The translations under genes and the position numbers were made by a program. A stretch of 64,000 bases of DNA, from positions 55,226,678 to 55,290,677 of the forward strand of contig OX246754.1 of assembly GCA_945910035.1 (NCBI GenBank), given 5' to 3'. Shown here piece by piece: positions 63,408 through 64,000 of the stretch. The DNA is from Brachypalpus laphriformis (Eukaryota > Arthropoda > Insecta > Diptera > Syrphidae). The stretch's first letter is position 1. Each line of letters begins with the position of its first letter. Under the pieces are notes generated by a model. It was not told where the DNA came from. It worked only from the letters and a program-made list of their open reading frames with translations, and did not search any database.

Positions 63408-63922
63408 TATTTTAGGCATAAAGGCATCATGGCAAGGCACGATATACTGACTGTCTGAATTAAAGTTATGCGGCTGCTGTTTAGAATTATAGCCAAGAGT
63501 AATGCTAAGTTTCTATGTTAAGACTAGTGGAGGTGTTAAAGTGGTAGACAATTTCAGAACATTGAGACACCAGCATTGTGTTATGTCTACCAACTCTTAC
63601 TTTCATTTCCACCCGGTAAACTTCGATTGCCGAGTATCACCATAGAAGATTATATTTTGACCCATTTGGGAGGATGTTAGTGGCAGCATATTAGATAGAG
63701 GGTAGAGTGGTTCCAGCGGAAGAACTCTCCAAATGGAATCAATGGCGGCATACAGTTTCAGTCAGGTTGAACTATTAGTGAATACTTAGTGAGCTACTTC
63801 GACCTGCATTGCGATTGATCGGGAAACTACTGACTGCTCAAAACTTGGCTTGGGCCAGTAGCGCAACAATCAAGTTCGTGATGAAGTGCTTACTTTACCT
63901 CCTAGTGGTGGTTCCCTGGCAA

Positions 63923-63950
63923 CTATACGTATAAACCTTTATACGTATAG
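63923..63950. repeat. Perfect 13-bp inverted repeat
   Basis: CTATACGTATAAA, two bases, then its exact reverse complement. Could be a hairpin or protein-binding palindrome; no context to decide. Confidence 0.7.
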
Positions 63951-64000
63951 GCCAAAATTGTAAGTGCGGGTTCTCTAAGGCCTTGATTCTAGGCTAGGTA

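Larger units (their letters stand above)
62992..64000. other. Intergenic region downstream of DRC11
   Basis: No coding feature. Contains a MITE-like inverted repeat (63296-63407) and a short perfect inverted repeat (63923-63950). AATAAA at about 63284 is a possible distal polyadenylation signal. Confidence 0.45.

Overview
This is a transposon-crowded stretch of an insect nuclear genome, most likely a dipteran (my inference). It carries two intron-containing host genes with GT-AG splice sites, long introns packed with retroelement debris, and gypsy-type LTR elements, RTE-like and RNase-H-bearing non-LTR elements, tRNA-derived SINEs, and hAT and piggyBac MITEs. Nothing bacterial or plasmid-like is visible.

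Host genes. Elp1, the scaffold of the Elongator tRNA-modification complex, lies on the minus strand from 21111 to 11177. Six coding exons join in phase into a 1246-residue protein. DRC11/IQCA1, an axonemal IQ + AAA protein, lies on the plus strand from 55093 to 62991. Seven exons join in phase into an 806-residue protein. The introns of both genes hold retroelement fragments.

Layout. 1-11.1 kb is intergenic and made of nested, mostly dead non-LTR elements and SINEs. 11.1-21.1 kb is Elp1. 21.38-27.73 kb is a fold-back-like DNA element with terminal inverted arms of about 0.9 kb. The arms contain repeated exon/mini-intron modules, and the centre carries a histone-H4-like fragment. A gypsy-type element (copy A) has inserted into its left arm. 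27.7-34.0 kb is a second gypsy-type element (copy B, minus strand), broken by nonsense changes, a templated palindrome and a piggyBac MITE. 34.66-36.30 kb is a non-autonomous hAT element carrying a 64-bp minisatellite. 36.57-39.87 kb is a full-length but mutated RTE-like element with target-site duplication (TSD). 39.98-41.3 kb holds tandem and palindromic repeats. 42.53-54.31 kb is a head-to-tail dimer of a gypsy-type element: three LTRs, two intact gag/pol sets, and one 4-bp TSD around the whole array. 55.1-63.0 kb is DRC11, whose large intron 3 holds a shattered RTE-like copy with three further insertions. 63.0-64.0 kb is intergenic with small inverted repeats.

The gypsy-type family has a SAP-like DNA-binding motif at the start of Gag, a variable coiled coil, one CCHC knuckle, PR-RT-RNase H-IN-GPY/F in Pol and no env. 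A canonical GGGAAAC slippery heptamer sits in the correct phase just before the gag stop. The strongest candidates for something new are the fold-back element with intron modules and captured H4-like sequence, and the three-LTR tandem dimer.
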